The notes under the pieces: generated by a model
Database searches by the model: none
The model's input: the letters and a program-made list of their open reading frames with translations, nothing else
Told to the model about the DNA's origin: nothing
Made by a program: the position numbers and the translations under genes
Assembly (NCBI GenBank): GCA_016219235.1
Contig: JACRBO010000413.1
Span: 1 to 7,010 of the forward strand
Length of the DNA stretch: 7,010 bases
Direction: 5' to 3'
Source: Chloroflexota bacterium
GTDB taxonomy: Bacteria > Chloroflexota > Anaerolineae > Fen-1058
Part shown: positions 5,297-7,010 of the stretch, piece after piece
How positions within the stretch are numbered: position 1 is the first letter of the stretch
How the letters are laid out: each line of letters starts with the position of its first letter

Positions 5297-6859
5297 CTAA
5301 AGCGCGTTGTCCACGCCTGTCATCAGTTCCTGCCTGACCCGAAATCCCGGCCCGTCATCTTCTTCCAACAGGCGATTATGCCTGAAAAACCAGAGGAATT
5401 CTTGATCGGGCCGCACGCGCGTCACGCGGGTCGTCGCCAGATCCACATCGATCCGATCGAACATCAAGCGGCACATCTCGCGCTGCTCCTCGATCGTGGA
5501 CAGCGGCCAGATGTGTTGAAAGGTATCGACCTGATGGCCGAGATTCAAGGTGCGATCGGCCGAGGGCAGGATGATCTGATTGAGCTCCTTGTTGATCTCA
5601 TCGCGCCGTTCGGCGAACTGCGCGCGATCGAGGCTGCCGTCCGCATAGAGTTCAGTGATGCGGGCTAACTTGCCTTCGAGTTCCTTGCGGTGCGCCATCA
5701 CTTTCGTACGCTCTGACTCATTGTCGAGCGCCGCGCGAATCTCGGCCTGCCAGTCCTCGGGCAGGGTAAAGGCCTGCACGATCTGCGCGACCTGATCCTC
5801 GATGATGTAACCCTGCACCCCGTGGCCTGAAACCGGACAATCGTTGTAGCCGCGCAGTTTCGAGACGTCACGATAATACCGATACTTGCGGCTGCCCTGG
5901 GCGCGCAGTGTGCGGCCGCAGTGGGTGCAATAGACCAGCGTGTTGAGCATATACGTCCGCATTCGGTTGCTGTTCGCGCGTGGGGCGCGGCGATGCTTGC
6001 GGCGCGCTTCCAAAGCCTGATCGAATAACTCTTTCGTGATCAACGGCGGATGATTGCCCGGATAGAGATCGGTGCGATACTCGATCACGCCGTAGTAGAA
6101 GTCGTTCTGCAATAGATCACGGATCGATTCCTTGGACCACAACTTGCCCTTGCGCGTGTGCAGGCCGCGCGCGTTGAACAAATCGGCGATCTGCCGATCG
6201 ACGTAGGTGCCGGTTGCATACAGCTCGAACCCCTCGCGCAGCGCCTCGCCTTCTTCAGGCACGATGTGGAGTTTGCCGTCCGAACCTTTGATGTAGCCGA
6301 AGGGCGGCTGGTTGTTGTGTTCGCCTTTGAGCACGCGGCCCAACTTGCCTTTGCTGGTTTCGCGCGAGAGGTTCTGCAAATACCAGTCGGCAAACACCGC
6401 CAGCACGTGAAACTCCAGCATCCCGTTGGCCGTGGAGAAGTCGAAGCGATCTTCGGCGAAGGCCAGCACCACGCCCTGATCTTCGAGCTGCTTGAAGTAG
6501 ACCAGGATGTCGTGGAGTTTGCGCGAGAAGCGATCGAGGTGGTGGCACAGGATCGCATCGACCTTGCCTTCGTCGACCAGGTGGATCAGATCCTGAAAGC
6601 CGGGCCGTTTGTCGGTCTTACCGCTGTGCTCGTCCTTGAAGACGCCGACCAGCGTCCAGTGCGGTTTGTCGCGGGCGAGGAAGGCCCGACAGCGCCGTTC
6701 CTGCTCGTCGAGCGAATGGCCTTCGGCCTGTTCCTCCATCGAGACGCGCACGTAGAGCGCGACGCGGCGCGGCTTGTCGTCCTCCTGATAGGGGCTCTTC
6801 TTGATCGAGCGCAGCCGGGTGGCTTTGCCGAGGGATTTGGGCGCGGAACTCGCGGACAT
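5297..6859 (-). CDS. Large serine recombinase (resolvase/invertase catalytic domain plus recombinase and zinc-ribbon domains)
   Basis: A 520-residue protein from ATG 6859. Domains in order: serine recombinase catalytic domain at about 32–165, with VALYVRVS (nucleophile Ser40, Arg38), RPGF (Arg85) and the DRFSR block (Arg110, Arg113); recombinase domain at about 185–290 (PPFGYIKG onwards, with the IADLFNARGLHTRKGK and NDFYYG segments); zinc ribbon at about 311–346; coiled coil at about 383–430; and a C-terminal tail. The enzymes cut and rejoin DNA at att sites through a phosphoserine link, as phage or element integrases or excisionases. The ribbon shows Cys311, Cys314 and Cys341; the fourth position, usually Cys, appears to be Asp331. 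ATG 6859 is preferred over TTG 6865 because AGGAG lies 8 bases upstream of it. The stop TAG sits in a small palindrome (5294–5305). The gene converges on tRNA-Asp; no cargo is seen. It shares the CGATCG bias of its neighbours, so it is probably not a very recent arrival. Confidence 0.93.
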   Translation of the reverse strand: MSASSAPKSLGKATRLRSIKKSPYQEDDKPRRVALYVRVSMEEQAEGHSLDEQERRCRAFLARDKPHWTLVGVFKDEHSGKTDKRPGFQDLIHLVDEGKVDAILCHHLDRFSRKLHDILVYFKQLEDQGVVLAFAEDRFDFSTANGMLEFHVLAVFADWYLQNLSRETSKGKLGRVLKGEHNNQPPFGYIKGSDGKLHIVPEEGEALREGFELYATGTYVDRQIADLFNARGLHTRKGKLWSKESIRDLLQNDFYYGVIEYRTDLYPGNHPPLITKELFDQALEARRKHRRAPRANSNRMRTYMLNTLVYCTHCGRTLRAQGSRKYRYYRDVSKLRGYNDCPVSGHGVQGYIIEDQVAQIVQAFTLPEDWQAEIRAALDNESERTKVMAHRKELEGKLARITELYADGSLDRAQFAERRDEINKELNQIILPSADRTLNLGHQVDTFQHIWPLSTIEEQREMCRLMFDRIDVDLATTRVTRVRPDQEFLWFFRHNRLLEEDDGPGFRVRQELMTGVDNAL

Positions 6860-6867
6860 GCTCAAAA

Positions 6868-6872
6868 CTCCT
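6868..6872 (-). promoter_or_regulatory. Ribosome binding site deciding the recombinase start
   Basis: The plus strand reads CTCCT, giving AGGAG on the coding strand. It lies 8 bases before ATG (6859–6857) and only 2 before the in-frame TTG (6865–6863), favouring the ATG. No convincing −10/−35 pair is seen further upstream on this strand. Confidence 0.7.
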
Positions 6873-7010
6873 GAGTAGCTAACACTTTCACTTTCGCCAA
6901 GCCGGAGCGAGGCGGAAGGGGCTGAGCCGTAAGGTTAGGAACGGCAGCCGTGAAGTTTGACACGTGAGCCAGCGGCGCAACTTGCGCCAGCCGATTTGGA
7001 AAACACTGAG
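6873..7010. other. Recombinase upstream region with small palindromes; no gene seen
   Basis: The stretch contains GGCGCAA-C-TTGCGCC (6974–6988), a palindrome with 7-base arms and a one-base centre, and ACGGC-A-GCCGT (6941–6951), 5-base arms. AGCCGT occurs twice in direct orientation 21 bases apart (6925–6930, 6946–6951), each followed by a similar A/G-rich stretch. These could be operators for the recombinase promoter or recombinase binding sites, but none is diagnostic. No open frame with coding character begins here within the window. Confidence 0.35.

Noticed and set aside
5294..5305. GCGCT-AA-AGCGC at the recombinase stop codon as a terminator
   Set aside because: Only a five-base stem with a two-base loop and no T run on the minus strand; too weak to call.
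5243..5668. 141-codon plus-strand open frame opposite the recombinase C-terminus
   Set aside because: It begins in the terminator T run and lies mostly antisense to a well-supported gene; no family resemblance.
6158..6874. 238-codon open frame antisense to the recombinase
   Set aside because: A shadow of the long GC-rich minus-strand gene, with no RBS-supported start and no recognisable domain; the recombinase motifs are clear on the other strand.
5248..6963. TGTTAGC and GTGTCAA, each found in inverted orientation on both sides of the recombinase gene
   Set aside because: Only 7 bases each, expected by chance over 1.7 kb, and the two pairs are not collinear, so they are not credible element ends.
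6957..6985. TTGACA on the plus strand at 6957–6962 as a promoter
   Set aside because: No −10-like hexamer at 16–18 bases spacing and no plus-strand gene visible before the window ends.

Overview
The window looks like chromosomal DNA from a GC-rich bacterium, most likely an uncultured member of the Chloroflexota (moderate confidence, from protein character and intergenic style, no search possible). The gene order ileS – TraR/DksA-type zinc-finger gene – lspA – RluD-type pseudouridine synthase matches the ileS–ylyA–lspA–ylyB order known from Bacillus subtilis, but here lspA is duplicated in tandem. The palindrome CGATCG is strongly over-represented (21 copies by hand count) throughout, including in the recombinase gene.

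Layout. 2–568: 3' end of ileS, whose stop codon lies inside a heptamer repeat forming one arm of a perfect 20-bp inverted repeat (561–615). 661–3025: zinc-finger gene, two lspA copies and an rluD-like gene, probably one operon from an extended −10 promoter near 630, with a strong hairpin (1020–1068) between the first gene and lspA. 3067–4966: a nitrilase-superfamily protein whose catalytic cysteine is a glycine, with its own candidate promoter inside the end of the rluD-like gene, followed by a low-specificity L-threonine aldolase; a five-unit degenerate heptamer repeat sits between them and supplies the aldolase ribosome binding site. 4975–5244: a tRNA-Asp(GTC) transcription unit with a near-consensus promoter, a roughly 115-nt potentially structured tail and a textbook intrinsic terminator. 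5297–6859 (minus strand): a large serine recombinase converging on the tRNA unit; 6860–7010 is its upstream region, with small palindromes and no gene.

The left part is housekeeping: isoleucyl-tRNA charging, lipoprotein signal-peptide removal, rRNA modification and amino-acid metabolism. The recombinase suggests that one border of an integrated element may lie just downstream of the tRNA gene, but no cargo gene or second border is visible. The points most worth a second look are the cysteine-less nitrilase homologue, the paired lspA genes, the heptamer repeats placed on gene ends, and the possible RNA between tRNA-Asp and its terminator.
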